Positions 53,576 through 64,000 of a DNA stretch of 64,000 bases are shown here, in pieces (the first letter of the stretch is position 1; every line of letters begins with the position of its first letter). The stretch covers positions 3,348,001 to 3,412,000 of the forward strand of contig JAEBUN010000001.1 in the NCBI GenBank assembly GCA_023014365.1, written 5' to 3'. This DNA is from Lepiota brunneoincarnata (Eukaryota; Basidiomycota; Agaricomycetes; Agaricales; Agaricaceae). Both the position numbers and the translations under genes were made by a program. The notes beneath the pieces were generated by a model, which saw nothing but the letters and a program-made list of their open reading frames with translations, was not told where the DNA came from and made no database searches.

Positions 53576-54391
53576 TGAATTGTGTGACCAGGTGGTCAAA
53601 GATCCAATTTCCATCCTGTATACAAGCAAAATTGACCAGGCTTTATAGCCATATTTATCTTTGCTCCACCAAATGGTCTTTAACCCAGCTAGTATTCCAA
53701 ATGATCCTCTATTTCCAGCAAGACAGTATACATATCAGAAGAAGCTTTCCCCTCAATCAGGCATTTCTTTTATTGGCTCATTGGATTGTCAGAATGTGGA
53801 GATGATTTCAAACTGGATACACTGTGAGGTATGCCATGGTGATGCTTCACAGTGGCAATGGTGGATTGCTGGTATTGGATTCTCCCATGCTGTGACACTC
53901 CTTATTGCCCATTGACTGCATCAGAGGACAGGCATGGGAAATGCGCCATCAGAGAGGTGGATCAAAGAGATTATGGAGTAAGCATGGACTATCCAGGTCA
54001 AAAAGGCATCACAGGTGGGGCAAGACGTAGATCGACTCTGCATCCAAAGCTTGGAAGAGTTAATGTTTGAACAATCATTACATGCTGGACATGCAGGGAA
54101 TATGCAATGGGGATTGGATTCAGGGGACCATCAACAGATATGGAACCCATACTTACTTGTTCCAGGTGACTGGAATCATAGGGATTGGCCAGAAAATGAT
54201 GATGAGTTGGAGGTAAGTATCTTGATTACTGGGCACAGTTTTTGTTTGATCTCATTATCTATTAGCCTAGCAAAGATTATGTAGAGGTGGTATTACCTCC
54301 TCCACCCCCTCATCCCAAGCCAAGGCCAATCCCAAAGGTAGTAATTGTAACTCCCAGGGACCACAAGAGTAGTGGTGGTGTTGGGAAATGA
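53576..54391 (+). pseudogene. Decayed unknown gene, last two exons
   Basis: Family not recognised. One frame can be followed from about 53576 (MPELCDQVVKDPISILYTSK) to 54212, then an intron 54213-54265 (GTAAGT...TTAG, 53 nt) and a last exon to TGA at 54389-54391 (VVLPPPPPHPKPRPIPKVV). In-frame stops: TAG near 53646, TGA at 53913-53915 and TAA at 53979, each one C-to-T from Gln or Arg. It contains a CEVCHGDASQWQWWIAGIGF segment and an acidic part (ENDDELE). It may belong to the same locus as the preceding pseudogene; the join could not be found. Confidence 0.45.
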
Positions 54392-55187
54392 AACGCTCTG
54401 ATCAAGAAGAGATACCCCAGCTATGCTGCTCAAAACGACAACACATACAGGATATGAATGTTGAGACTATTCAAGTCCCTCAAGCTACTAGTCAAGCAAG
54501 GAGGAGGACCCGAGGAAGGTAGTAAGCATTTATAATGGGATATTGTAAGGCTGATTTTGGATTTGAATAAAAGATGGTGTATTCAAGTAGCTATGTGGCA
54601 CATATTTTATAAATCCTACACTTCTGAGTTTTGTTTCACTGAGAATCTTGCCTGCACACAGAATCTGGCCCTCAACACATTTTCATTAGGTTGTAGAGGG
54701 GCCAAATGATACCTCCCACACTATGTCTTATATCCTCTTCTTTCTCTTTCCTATATTTCTGCTAGTGTAGCAGTGAAAACTTGATATTTCCCCTTGTTCC
54801 ATGTTCCTTGGCTCCCAGATATGACTTAGCCTTAGGATCCAGAGTCCTCAAGAATATACCTCATGTTGGACTTTGTGTTATCTACGGTATATGAAGGAGT
54901 CCTTAAGGTCCCTGTGCTTCTTGATCAACTCAGTGAAATACCCCAGCCCTACTGAAGGCATACCCCAAGCGCTTGCTCCTCCTTGTTGTCCAGCAAGGAA
55001 ATGCTGTTTGGGGTATCTTCACCCTCCCTACTTTACTGTACATTCCTGTCTGTCTTCTCCTTTTGTTGCTGGCATTCGGCCTAGTAGTGGGGGATTGGTT
55101 GCCTCTCTCTGTGTTCCCATTCTTACTGCCAAAGGACAGTCATTGCCTTGACCTTAGGTAAGTGATTAGAGAAAGGCTTTGGAGGGT
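54392..55187. other. AT-rich intergenic sequence, no gene seen
   Basis: Several short open frames without codon-like structure. No repeats shared with other parts of the window were noticed. Confidence 0.4.
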
Positions 55188-55523
55188 TCATTTTGCCCTT
55201 TCATGTTTGAGTGCTTCCTTCTGTAGGTTGATGATTTTCAGTGAATTGAATGAGTCCTTGAGCCTCTTTATTGTGTGAATGTAGTTGAGCAGCTCTCTTA
55301 TGCCATCCCCCATCTTGAAGATTCTTGCCAGCTCATGTGTGTTTGCCCTTCCTATCTTTCTTGCCATGTTGTACCTTTCATCTTTGTATGCTGGGCAGTC
55401 TAGTATGAAATGGTTCACAATTTCTGGTACCATTCCCCCTAGACTTGTTCCACACCAATTGCAGTAGTTATCTTGACATTGTAGAGGTGGCTGCCTGGCT
55501 GCTTGCATAGCTGAGCCAACCAC
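55188..55523 (-). pseudogene. C-terminal fragment of a third non-LTR family
   Basis: 111 codons with CNWCGTSLGGMVPEIVNHFILDC followed by PAYKDER and a basic helical tail (KRLKDSFNSLKIINLQKEALK). This C-x2-C...H-x4-C arrangement is typical of the C-terminal zinc finger of LINE ORF2 proteins, but the sequence is unlike LINE-A and LINE-B. No RT sequence was found upstream on the minus strand. Confidence 0.55.
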
Positions 55524-55914
55524 CTCTCCATAATGATCTCAGACAAACTCTGACAAACTATTGGTACAACAATTTTCCCAAAAAGGAAACATGTGGCCTT
55601 AGATCAAATCATTTTGGATCAGCAATATTTCCCCCCCTCCTCCTGGCTTGTCTCTCTGTTCTCTACCCCTTGGAAATAAACAGTGAACACTGCCTGTAGA
55701 ATATGATGGAAAGCAGGACAGTACAAAATGAATGGTAGCTAGTAATTCTCCAATTTTCCTGTGTTTTCCTTCATTCTCATCCTTGTTCCATCTCCACCTC
55801 TTTCTTTAACATTCTTTGTAAGGTTTCTGGAGCATACACAAGCTCCACAGTCCCTAGAGTATATAAACTGTATGAATTCTGTAGGGACCTCAGTTAGCAA
55901 TGATTTTAACTCAT

Positions 55915-55990
55915 ATTTAAAGTCTCCTTCTCTCTTTTTTTCTCTCTCTCTCTCTTTCTCTCTATTTTGCTTTGTTTTGCTTTGTTTTGC
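55915..55990 (+). repeat. Pyrimidine microsatellite
   Basis: A CT-rich tract (CTCTCTCTCTCTC) followed by TTTTGCTTTGTTTTGC-type repeats. Low-complexity DNA with no evident role. Confidence 0.7.
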
Positions 55991-56159
55991 CTTGTCTTGA
56001 TATCTCAGCTATTGGAATTCATTCAGTATACATCTTCTTATTGACTCACATCATCTCAAGTCCACGCATTGAGTGGTTTTATTGTAATCAGTTGCTTTCT
56101 ACCTATTTTCACTAAAAGAAAAGTGTAAAGAAGTATGTTCTAAAGGTAAACCATCACTA

Positions 56160-57331
56160 TCAATATAGTGCCCAATCCAGACCCCTAGCTTCTTTCCCCA
56201 GTGGAGTACTCTGTGGTGCATAGTCCCTTGTTACAAGAAATGCATGTGGTGGAGCCTCAAAATGTTTTTTGGCTCCACATTTAGAGTTCTTGCAAACCAA
56301 AGTAACTGGATGTAATTCTACAAAGTTCAGTTGGGAGTAGAGAGCATATAGAACATGATGACTTACCAGGGTGGATACCCTTCCCTTCATTGGGTGATTT
56401 TCCCTTCCTCTCTATAATTTGCCACCCGTCCAATACACAGCAATTCTCACAAGACTGGCTATGGGGGTTTCCAAGTGGCCTGTATAAGTCATGAGACCAT
56501 TTTATCATGCATATTCCAGTCTCTTTCTCCAGGTCTTTGGTCTTCTGGATGACTATGATAAAGTCAGTACTGGTGCCAAGATTGGGGTTAGCCAAAAAGA
56601 TGTTGTGAACCATAGTGGGATTTTGGCTCACAAATACTGTTTGAACAAAGTTCATCAGGAATGTATAGCATGTTGTAGGATGAAAGGCATTATTGATGAA
56701 TGCCATGGTAAGCCAGAAGTGACTTTGGTTGGCAGTCAGAGTTGAATCATTATTTATGTGACTATTGGACTTACTTTTTTACAAAATTGTATATTTGGGC
56801 CCTAGGTTCATTGTTTATGAAAGGACCACTGCATGAGATAATGAACAACAAGGATGTCAATTGTTCAAGTACTGGGGCTGGGAAGATAGCATTTAAAAAC
56901 TGTAGTAGTTGTTTAGATCAAATGGTAGGCTATATGATTACTGTACTCACTTTGGCAGGTTCAGCAGCAGTGGGCTTAGGGGTGGCTTGAACCCAGAAGC
57001 CACTAGTAGGAGTTGCATGTAGAAACAAGGGTTACAAAGTGGTGATACTCCAACAGCCTTTGGGTAGCTCAGCCATCTGGGCTTGGAATGCTTCAATAGT
57101 AGCTGTGGCACTAAAATCAAATACAATTTCGATGAGGCTAAGTTTACCACTGAATGGAGCTTCAGAAAAATAAGTCTTGATATGCCCATGAATGAGCCAA
57201 GATATACAAGCTGCTGGATCAGAGCCAGATAGCTGGAAAACCAGGATACATAAGTTATTCTGGGTTATGACTGGGAGTCGAGACCAGGTAGCCATAGCTG
57301 ATGGCATGTAGAAAGGTCTTTGAGAATTCAC
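56160..57331 (-). pseudogene. Unrecognised multi-exon coding remnant, minus strand
   Basis: Minus-strand frames of 76-141 codons (MPSAMATWSRLPVITQNNL...; TMVHNIFLANPNLGTSTDF; ETGICMIKWSHDLYRPLGN) have a plausible amino-acid make-up and possible short introns (a GTGAGT donor near 56958). One segment, GFWVQATPKPTAAEPAK, precedes that donor in the frame following a TAA. The joins are not certain and I do not recognise the protein. Confidence 0.3.
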
Positions 57332-57582
57332 TAGGTGCTAAGCAAGTTACAAGGTGGATAAGAAATATAAAAGATGGTATGAATTGCAAGTAAGTTAGGT
57401 GGGTGAAAGCACATAGCACTTCCCGACCTATGGAGTGAAAACCAACTCAGGGTCTAAGGGTCAAGATGAGCTGCAAAACCCACATGTAAGGAGTCTGGCG
57501 ATGCATCAAGTGAGTCTTGGCACCCACCAAGTTAGGTGGCAGATGATGTGGCTTACCAATTGTGAGGGGAGCACTAGTGAAT

Positions 57583-60062
57583 TCACATCGTATTGGTGAT
57601 GATCATGTGATGCAGCTCTGGGGTAGCTTGTAGGTAGGGGGCAAGGATTTGTGCATGCTTTCGCAGATAAAGGATGAAAGTATCACTTGCCCACCATCCA
57701 ATAACTTTCATCGTTTCAAACGGGACTCCCCAGAGAAGATACTTGAGGGTGGACCTGATTCAGATTCCATGACCTTGTAAGGGCTCTTCACCAGTGTCAT
57801 GGGCAGCCTGAGCTAGGCAAGTGATAAATGTTCTCTTGGTTAAAGCCCAGTGACCCAACTTCCACTTGTAGGCAAAAAGGTGATTGTTGGCTGGAGGTTG
57901 GTTGATGCGCATGTGATTCTCAAGGGCCACATACAGGTTGGTTGGTCCGTCTTGGCACACCCAGGTTACATCTTCACCCTCTGAGGATGTTTTGGTGCAT
58001 GGCAAATGTAGAACCATGACATGCAGCCCATTTTGGTCTTCCTCATCTTTGAGATTGGTGGGGGTCACATGTTTGGTGGGGTCAAAACCATCGAGCCATT
58101 TTACCATGAATTTGCCAACATGTCCTGTAGCATATAAGCAGGTAGTGAGGCAGGCAAAAGTTGCACAGTCTAATGGCTCCTGTAGATTGAGTTGTTCCCT
58201 GAGTTTTGCTATGTAATCTGGGGTATACGGGCAGCACTTTTTGCATTTCGACGATGACGGGGTAAGTTTAGATGCAGCTGTGAGTAGCACTTCTATTTCT
58301 GGCTCATCTAGTGGCCACGTCATACCATGAAGCACATGCCAGGCTCAAACGCTGTAAATGTAATTGGAAATAGTTTTACCGGAATATGCTCCAGCGAGTT
58401 TGGAGATAAAGGCAGAGAGAAGGATTTTGCTTGTGGGTGCTCACTGCCATTCTGAGATTCCTTTGTTGTCACAGTAGACATGAAAAGTGAGGAGACCTGA
58501 GCCATACATAACTTTCTCATGTGCCTTCTGCCCATGCCTGAGATATCACATCTAGGATACATTCAATGTCCAAGTCTGTTAGTTTGATCAGGTTCCCTTC
58601 CATATCCAGTGGTGATCATGATTGCTCCAGTTTCCAGAGATGGAGCCGATCTCAAGCAAGGCAGTGTGGGCGAAGTGGTGATGGTTGGGGCAAGAGATTG
58701 GTGCTGTATGCTGCGGGAGTGGATAAAACTGGGATCTGTTGGAGAGTGTTGGATTTACTGCCATGGTTGTCACTTGTCTTTTGCTTCATAGAGGAATACT
58801 GCACCCCAGCATCGAGAGCCAACAAGGGGGGATTGGTGCTCAGGGGTGCCTCAGTATTATTGTGCTGGTGTGGGGAGGGGCATGGGTGCAGGACTGCGTT
58901 GACAAGCATAGAGCTCAGCTGGCAATGTGGTGTCAAAGTTGGAAATGAAGGGAGCAAGTTTATCTGGGATGGCAACTGAGGGAAGGAGGTAGGAGGTCGA
59001 GGGGTAGATGCCCCGAGAGGGTTTGTCTGCTGGGTTGTGCTTGCTTGGGACATAATGAGTGTAGATAGTACAGCCACTAGAATCTGCAAGCTCATGGATT
59101 CTTTGGAAGACAGTGTTGGTTGGTCAGTTCTTGCTCCGACCTTTCCACCATCCTTCAACAACTCCACAGTTGTTGCCATATACTTTGAGATGGGATCCTG
59201 GAGTGTTTGATGTGAGGAGCATTTGAACCAGGAGTTTGAATCCAACTGCTTCTGCCCATCCGATGTCACAAGTGTCTGATTTCAATCCAGGGAGAAGTTT
59301 CCATGCTCACCACTTGTTGCTAATGGTGATAGCAATGCCAACACCAGAGCTGGCATCAGAATATGCTTGCAGGTCAATGAGGAGAGATGGTCCTGGGATG
59401 GGATGGGAGAGGTTTGGCAAGGAGAGGATGTCTTTCCACCAGCTGAGGTCATTTGCGGTGTCACGTGGTGCATGGTGGGGGACAAATGGACAGTTGTTGA
59501 AGGAGCCTAGCATGGCCTCCAGGTTGGTGAGATAAGCTCACCCCTTTGGGACCACAAGGGAGGCATGCAGAAGCTTTTCGTACAACTTCTGCACATCTTC
59601 GAGGACATGTGTTGCACACGAGGCCCATTCCTCAATTGCATCACAGTACTTTTCTTTCTTTGCTAATGGGATCAAAACCGTTTGCATTTGGAGATCCCAT
59701 AAGAAACCCAGATACGGAATTGCATGGGTGAAGGGAATTGTCTTGGATTTTTCCCATGGAATGCCCAAAACATCTGAGAGATGATCGATGTCATCATCAT
59801 TGTATGAGAAAAGGGAATCATGGTCAGAACAGGGGGAAGTCACTGACAGATCTCAAAAAGGAAAGCTGGCATCTTCATTGAACTCCATAGCATGCCCATT
59901 GGGCATGGTTTCCCCTTGGCACCAGTATCTACTTCTATCTTGTAGTCAGCCACCATTTGTGATGATTTGTTTGTGCCACTTATGGCGCATTTTGTTGTAT
60001 TCTGGGAGGTGCTCATGTAGAATCTGGAAGAAGATGTGATCATCCACCCATTTTGAAAGGGG
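57583..60062 (-). pseudogene. Tyrosine-recombinase (DIRS-order) retroelement pol remnant
   Basis: Read on the minus strand. RT from SKWVDDH (the DD box, near 60040) with YNDDDIDHLSD and IPYLGFLWDLQ; a connection KLYEKLLHASLVVPKG; an RNase H-like part YSDASSGVGIAI and later PSKHNPADKPSRG; then a tyrosine recombinase with DCATFACLTTCLYATGHVGKF and near the end GHGI-stop-I...FILYLRKHA. In the recombinase family the H-x-x-R box is followed by the nucleophile Tyr; here the position expected to be Arg is TGA (57768-57770 region), and the Tyr in FILYLRKHA remains. Other stops lie between domains. The RT N-terminal half is missing: the sequence ends where the family-D LTR starts at 60063. Assignment to DIRS/Ngaro-like elements is from RT-RNase H plus tyrosine recombinase and the lack of an integrase. 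Confidence 0.75.
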
Positions 60063-60723
60063 TGTCATACCCATGCCAAACCCAGAGCTTAACCATTATA
60101 CTTCGGCTTCTCGACTCCACGTGCGCTCCACATAACAACCCTCTGCCCTCTGACTCGGCCCCGACCTGCTCCAACCGCAACCCACTGCCCCAATCACACG
60201 ACCACCCCCACACGTGCCGTGGTCACCTGACCCTCGGTGTCTCATACCCCCGTCTCCATTTCCCGTCCGTAGTCAAGATACATTATTAGTCTCCATACCT
60301 GTACCCGTTTCCATTCCATTCGTAATCTGTTCGTAATCCGTTTGTAACTAGATCGGTCTCCGCTTCGCTCCGCACGTAGTCAGTACGAGTCATAGTTTGT
60401 AAGGCCAGTAGTATATATACCATAGGTACTTGGCTTGTACTCCTCAGTCTGATAATCGAATCGAGCAGTGGACTAGCTCCCTGTTCTCTGTCCTCTCCTC
60501 TCTTCTGCCTCACTCCGCTTCGGCCCCGACTTCCTGAAATACGGACTAGGGCAGTAGGAGGGCACAGCACATACGCTGAGGCCGCAAGTCCAACCCCCCG
60601 CCCAACGTACTCTGCCTCGGTCCCGAAGTCTACATACTGACTTTGCTCTGTCCCCCGGTTACCTTATATCAAGGATACCACCCCGACCCTCCGCTTTGGT
60701 CCCGACCCGCACCGGCTCTAACA
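60063..60723 (+). mobile_element. Family-D LTR, second copy
   Basis: 661 bp, TGTCATACCC to GGCTCTAACA, aligned end to end with 24090-24752 (numerous transitions). No matching 5-bp repeats flank it (AGGGG on the left, GTATT on the right), so a deletion or recombination has removed one flank, which fits the missing RT half next to it. Confidence 0.85.
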
Positions 60724-61110
60724 GTATTATCAGACTGAAACTCCTCCTGTCCACCACACTCTGAATTTTTCTAACCATGGTCTCTCGAACAGTTACCCGT
60801 ACTCGCACTCTGGTAACTCCAGCCATTTGCCGTAGTAGACATTGTTGCGCCGCAAAATCATTTCATTTGTGAAATCACTAGCTAATAAAGTAACTAACTC
60901 TCCGTTACTGAATAATATCAGTATATGGCCATGGTCAGACACTGGGTGCAAGAGATTTAGAATACTATCTAAAATATGTGAAGGCGGACATCTCAGAAAC
61001 AGAACCAGAACACCCAGACAAGTAAAAGTGATGTTAACTAACTTATGGGTGACAAGGCTATGGAAGAATGACTCTGGTATGAATGTACCTGAGCATTGTA
61101 TCCAATACCG
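60724..61110. other. No feature seen
   Basis: Short AT-rich interval with no shared repeat or credible ORF beyond 92 codons. Confidence 0.4.
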
Positions 61111-62672
61111 TGTTAACTAAGATATTAGTTAAGATACTCATGACTGCACAAAAAGACCCATTTCTTCGCCTCTGCCCTAGAAAGCGGATGAGTTGCAACA
61201 CCTATGTCATCCGGATGGTACCTAGTCATAATAACAGGTCCGGGAGTGAATCTTGACAAAAGAATGTAGGGATTAGCTGAATGCCCTGACAAGAATGTCC
61301 CCTTGAAACGGTTCTGATGATATTGAAACCTAAGGGATTGAATGGGGGTATCCCCAAGGGTACTCAGGGAAGGATGCCCCCTCATAGAAACAAAAAGAGA
61401 TCAGAAATGATGAACTAGAAAATGAAGATTGATAAGAATAGAATAAGCTAATTAATTCTAGTGTTAGTCTACTACCTGAAGACTATGGAAGTGGACTTTA
61501 GAACATTAGGGTTGAAAAGCTCAGGTGTGGAGAGTCCGAGAATAAAATAAAAACCAATAGATAAACGTTAGCGAGGAAACTCACTAACCTGGCTGGCTGT
61601 GATATAAATAGCCAGGCACCTAGGGAGCAAGTCCCTGAGAGCAAATTGATGTCGCTGATATCGGAACTCCTAGAATGATGCTCCTAAATGATGAGGAGAC
61701 AATAAAATGATGAAGCTGAAGGCTTGTTTCAGGTATACCCATAAGTTAATTGTATATTGTTATAAAAACTCATCTGTAAATTACATGGGAGGCAAGAAAA
61801 CTGCTTGCCTATTTCCCCCCCTGATTGTATGGTTGATTAGGATAAGAATATAAAGCAATTTTACGCGATTTTCTTTGGTCATAAGACCACCAGAGACTTA
61901 AAGAGTTATACTTTTTAAAACCAGACCCTTTGAAACGATTGAGATATTGACAGACCCTTCTGCTTGACTCGAGAACTGAATACGAGTTGCTACACCTCTT
62001 CGGTTCTTAAGTAGAAAAGTTCACTAACTTCCGTTTCTTTGGGTTCCTCTTAGAGGCCTTGCCTCAGAAGTATACCATTGAATTGTAGAGCTGTTTAATT
62101 GAGAAGCGAACATAGTATGCTAGGGCCCGTTGAAAACGCTGTCCACTAGGTCTATCTAGTTTAAAGATACTTACTGCAGGAGCTCGCTAGAAGCCTGTCT
62201 CGCTGAGTAGTATAAAAGTTTTATTGCCTTGTTCAGAAGCTGTAGTGCGCTAGGGCCCGTTAGATAACGCCGTCTGCTAGGCCTACTAGCTTAAAGACAC
62301 TTACTGCAGGAGCTTGTCAAAAGCCTGTCTCGCTGGGTAGTGTAAATTTACAGTATTGTCAAGAGAAAAGGACGTAGTACGCTAGGGCCCGTTAGAACAC
62401 GTTGTCTGCTAGGTCTACGGAGGTTCACTGATTGCGAAAGCTTGCGTTTTGCCTGACTTATCGAATCGTGAAGATATTGATTAACATATTATATAGCAAC
62501 GACTGTCAAAAGTTCCCATTGTATTCAGATAGAACAACTGTCTGTCTAGTTGGGGACTAAGAGAATAACGTACCAAAACCCTAAAAACACTAGAATTGAA
62601 TATATTTCTGGAGATCTGCGACAACCTCTCCCCCACGAACTTATAAAGTCGGAATTAGCAAACCTGTTAACA
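61111..62672 (+). repeat. Probable 5' LTR of the right-hand gypsy element
   Basis: Starts TGTTAACTAAG and ends CCTGTTAACA, i.e. TG...CA with TGTTAAC/GTTAACA inverted ends. Inside are a TATA box GATATAAATAG near 61600 and AATAAA near 61704, in the order expected of U3-R. Three imperfect units of about 130 bp, each containing CTAGGGCCCGTT, begin at about 62120, 62250 and 62382. The second LTR would lie beyond the window, so the boundaries are inferred; no clear TGG primer site follows the proposed end. Confidence 0.45.
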
Positions 62673-63009
62673 AACTTTGTTTTCAATCTCGTAAAGTAAT
62701 CCACATTTCAACGTGTCGCTCGACAACCCCTTTCCAAAGAACTGCAACCCAACTCCTCGAGGGCTCCTCACTCTCGTCTACAATCGGTCGCACCATTGAC
62801 TCCCGACCACTTCTCTGAAGATATACAACCTTCAGTATTCCGGACTCCCGACGGCCCCGACGAAGGCCCCAACCCCAATCCTGATCCCAGGGACCCTGGT
62901 GATCCTGACAACAATCCTGACAATGGGGATGGGCCCCTGGGCGACGACGAACCATCAGACAACGGCGACAACAACAACAACATCCCACCTGGCAACACCC
63001 GAGACGACC

Positions 63010-64000
63010 ATGATAGACTCATACTCTAGAGTTTTCCAACGCATAGCTGACCAAATGGATGGCCATGGGAACTCTCAAGCCCCACAGCCTCCTCGATCTC
63101 CCCGTACCAAAGCTCGTGAACCTGACATCTTTACAGGTTCCGACCCCGCCAAACTCAAACCCTTCCTCTTCCAATGTCGGCTCTATTTCCGTACTAACCC
63201 GGCCCAGTTCGCTATCCCCGCCACCAAGGTCAACTTCGCGTTGACATACCTCACAGGCGTGGCACAGCAACACTTCGAAATCGGCCTCGACGAGGCCGAC
63301 AACCATGGAATAATACACGACTGGATCGAGGACTGGGACCAGTTCACCCTGGAACTGCAGACCAATTTCAGTCCCGCAGATCCGACCAGAGAAGCTGCTG
63401 AGCAGCTTGACTCCCTCCGAATGCGCTACGACGAGAAGATCGCCGTCTACAACGTCGACTTTCTCCGCCTAGCTGGCCAACTCCGCTGGGGTGACGAAGT
63501 ATTTTGTCACCGCTACTACAAAGGCCTCCCCGACCGCATCCAGGACATTCTGTCCAATCGGCCCGATGGCAAGCCCGACACCTTCATCGAAATGCGAGCA
63601 GCAGCGATGAAGATCAACGCTCGCTACTGGGAACGCCAACGTGAGAAGGCCCGCACCAAAGCCGCTTCGGACCCGACCACCTCTAGGAAACCTGGAGGTA
63701 ACCCATCCCCTTCCACCTCGACCAACCCGCAACCTGCCACCAAGCCTGCCAATAATAACAGAGGCAGCACGCCCAACACCAGCTTCAAGGGCAATTCGCC
63801 CAACCCGTCCGCCGGTCAGAAATCGGCCCCGCCCAAATCCGACCTTACTAGTAAACTTGGTAAGGACAGTAAATTAACCCCTGAGGAACGTCAACGACAT
63901 TTCGACAATAACCTCTGCCTTGTCTGCGCAGATCCCAATCACAGGGCTGCCAACTGCGACAAGAAGAAATTCCCTGATGCCAAGGCTAAAGGCCGACAGG
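63010..64000 (+). CDS. gag: gag of a second Ty3/gypsy element, partial
   Basis: An open frame from ATG 63010 to the window end (330 codons, no stop); the start could be upstream or at the ATG at 63055. It contains a capsid-like domain (KPFLFQCRLYFRTNPAQFA; VNFALTYLTGVAQQHFE; WDQFTLELQTNF; DEKIAVYNVDFLRLAGQLRW; YYKGLPDRIQDIL), which is the retrotransposon-gag pattern, a Pro/Asn/Ser-rich linker, and a knuckle CLVCADPNHRAANC (C-x2-C-x4-H-x4-C) near 63920. It is a different family from the 14.7-kb element. pol would follow outside the window. The frame is intact as far as visible. Confidence 0.85.
   Translation, partial: MIDSYSRVFQRIADQMDGHGNSQAPQPPRSPRTKAREPDIFTGSDPAKLKPFLFQCRLYFRTNPAQFAIPATKVNFALTYLTGVAQQHFEIGLDEADNHGIIHDWIEDWDQFTLELQTNFSPADPTREAAEQLDSLRMRYDEKIAVYNVDFLRLAGQLRWGDEVFCHRYYKGLPDRIQDILSNRPDGKPDTFIEMRAAAMKINARYWERQREKARTKAASDPTTSRKPGGNPSPSTSTNPQPATKPANNNRGSTPNTSFKGNSPNPSAGQKSAPPKSDLTSKLGKDSKLTPEERQRHFDNNLCLVCADPNHRAANCDKKKFPDAKAKGRQ

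Noticed and set aside
55915..55990. Poly(T)/CT tract as a LINE 3' tail
   Set aside because: No LINE 3' sequence (AAATCAACAATTTATAA or AAATCTCTAATTTATTA) adjoins it; it is a simple pyrimidine repeat.

Overview
This is a stretch of fungal nuclear DNA, very probably from a mushroom-forming basidiomycete, and almost all of it is transposable elements. The evidence is: spliceosomal introns of about 50-70 bp with GTRNGY donors and CTRAC-type branch sites; a Zn(II)2Cys6 gene; a poly(A)-tailed, Tad1-like family of non-LTR retrotransposons with apurinic endonuclease (APE), reverse transcriptase (RT) and RNase H-like regions; Ty3/gypsy LTR elements; and a tyrosine-recombinase (DIRS-order) retroelement. 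I see no bacterial features, rRNA genes or CRISPR arrays.

Layout. 1-18.4 kb and 33.1-47.2 kb hold nested, inverted and truncated LINEs of two related families, called LINE-A and LINE-B here. One near-full-length LINE-A (7486-16055) carries a younger 5'-truncated LINE-A (8978-10738, 13-bp target-site duplication, TSD), which itself carries a solo LTR (9401-9769, 5-bp TSD). Between 40762 and 41836 lies a tRNA-headed, SINE-like retroposon that ends in the LINE-A 3' terminus. 18423-33116 is one 14.7-kb LTR retrotransposon with 1356/1301-bp LTRs, a 4-bp TSD, primer-binding site, gag, protease, RT/RNase H/integrase and polypurine tract. It carries two extra, apparently intact, antisense six-exon genes (356 and 584 codons, the second with a Zn2Cys6 motif). 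An unrelated solo LTR (24090-24752) interrupts its RT. 47.7-54.4 kb holds old, unrecognised coding sequence with many nonsense codons, split by two LINE insertions with 15-bp TSDs. 55-57.6 kb has another LINE fragment and unrecognised sequence. 57.6-60.06 kb (minus strand) is a decayed tyrosine-recombinase retroelement. 60.06-60.72 kb is a second copy of the solo-LTR family. 61.1-64 kb is the 5' part of another Ty3/gypsy element whose gag runs off the window.

How it fits together. The most interesting object is the 14.7-kb gypsy element. Its gag, pol, LTRs and cargo region carry 27 exact copies of the 8-bp palindrome TAAGCTTA; I saw none elsewhere in the window. The palindrome is read in two different coding frames in gag-pol and sits on splice sites and a stop codon in the cargo genes. 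The cargo genes lie antisense, so their introns cannot be spliced from the element's genomic RNA and can survive retrotransposition. Both cargo reading frames close exactly after splicing, although pol carries three stop codons. I suggest, as inference only, a self-recognition or anti-silencing module: an element-encoded DNA-binding protein plus dispersed short binding sites. Nonsense codons across the window are mostly explained by C-to-T changes, which suggests cytosine-methylation decay as the background force.
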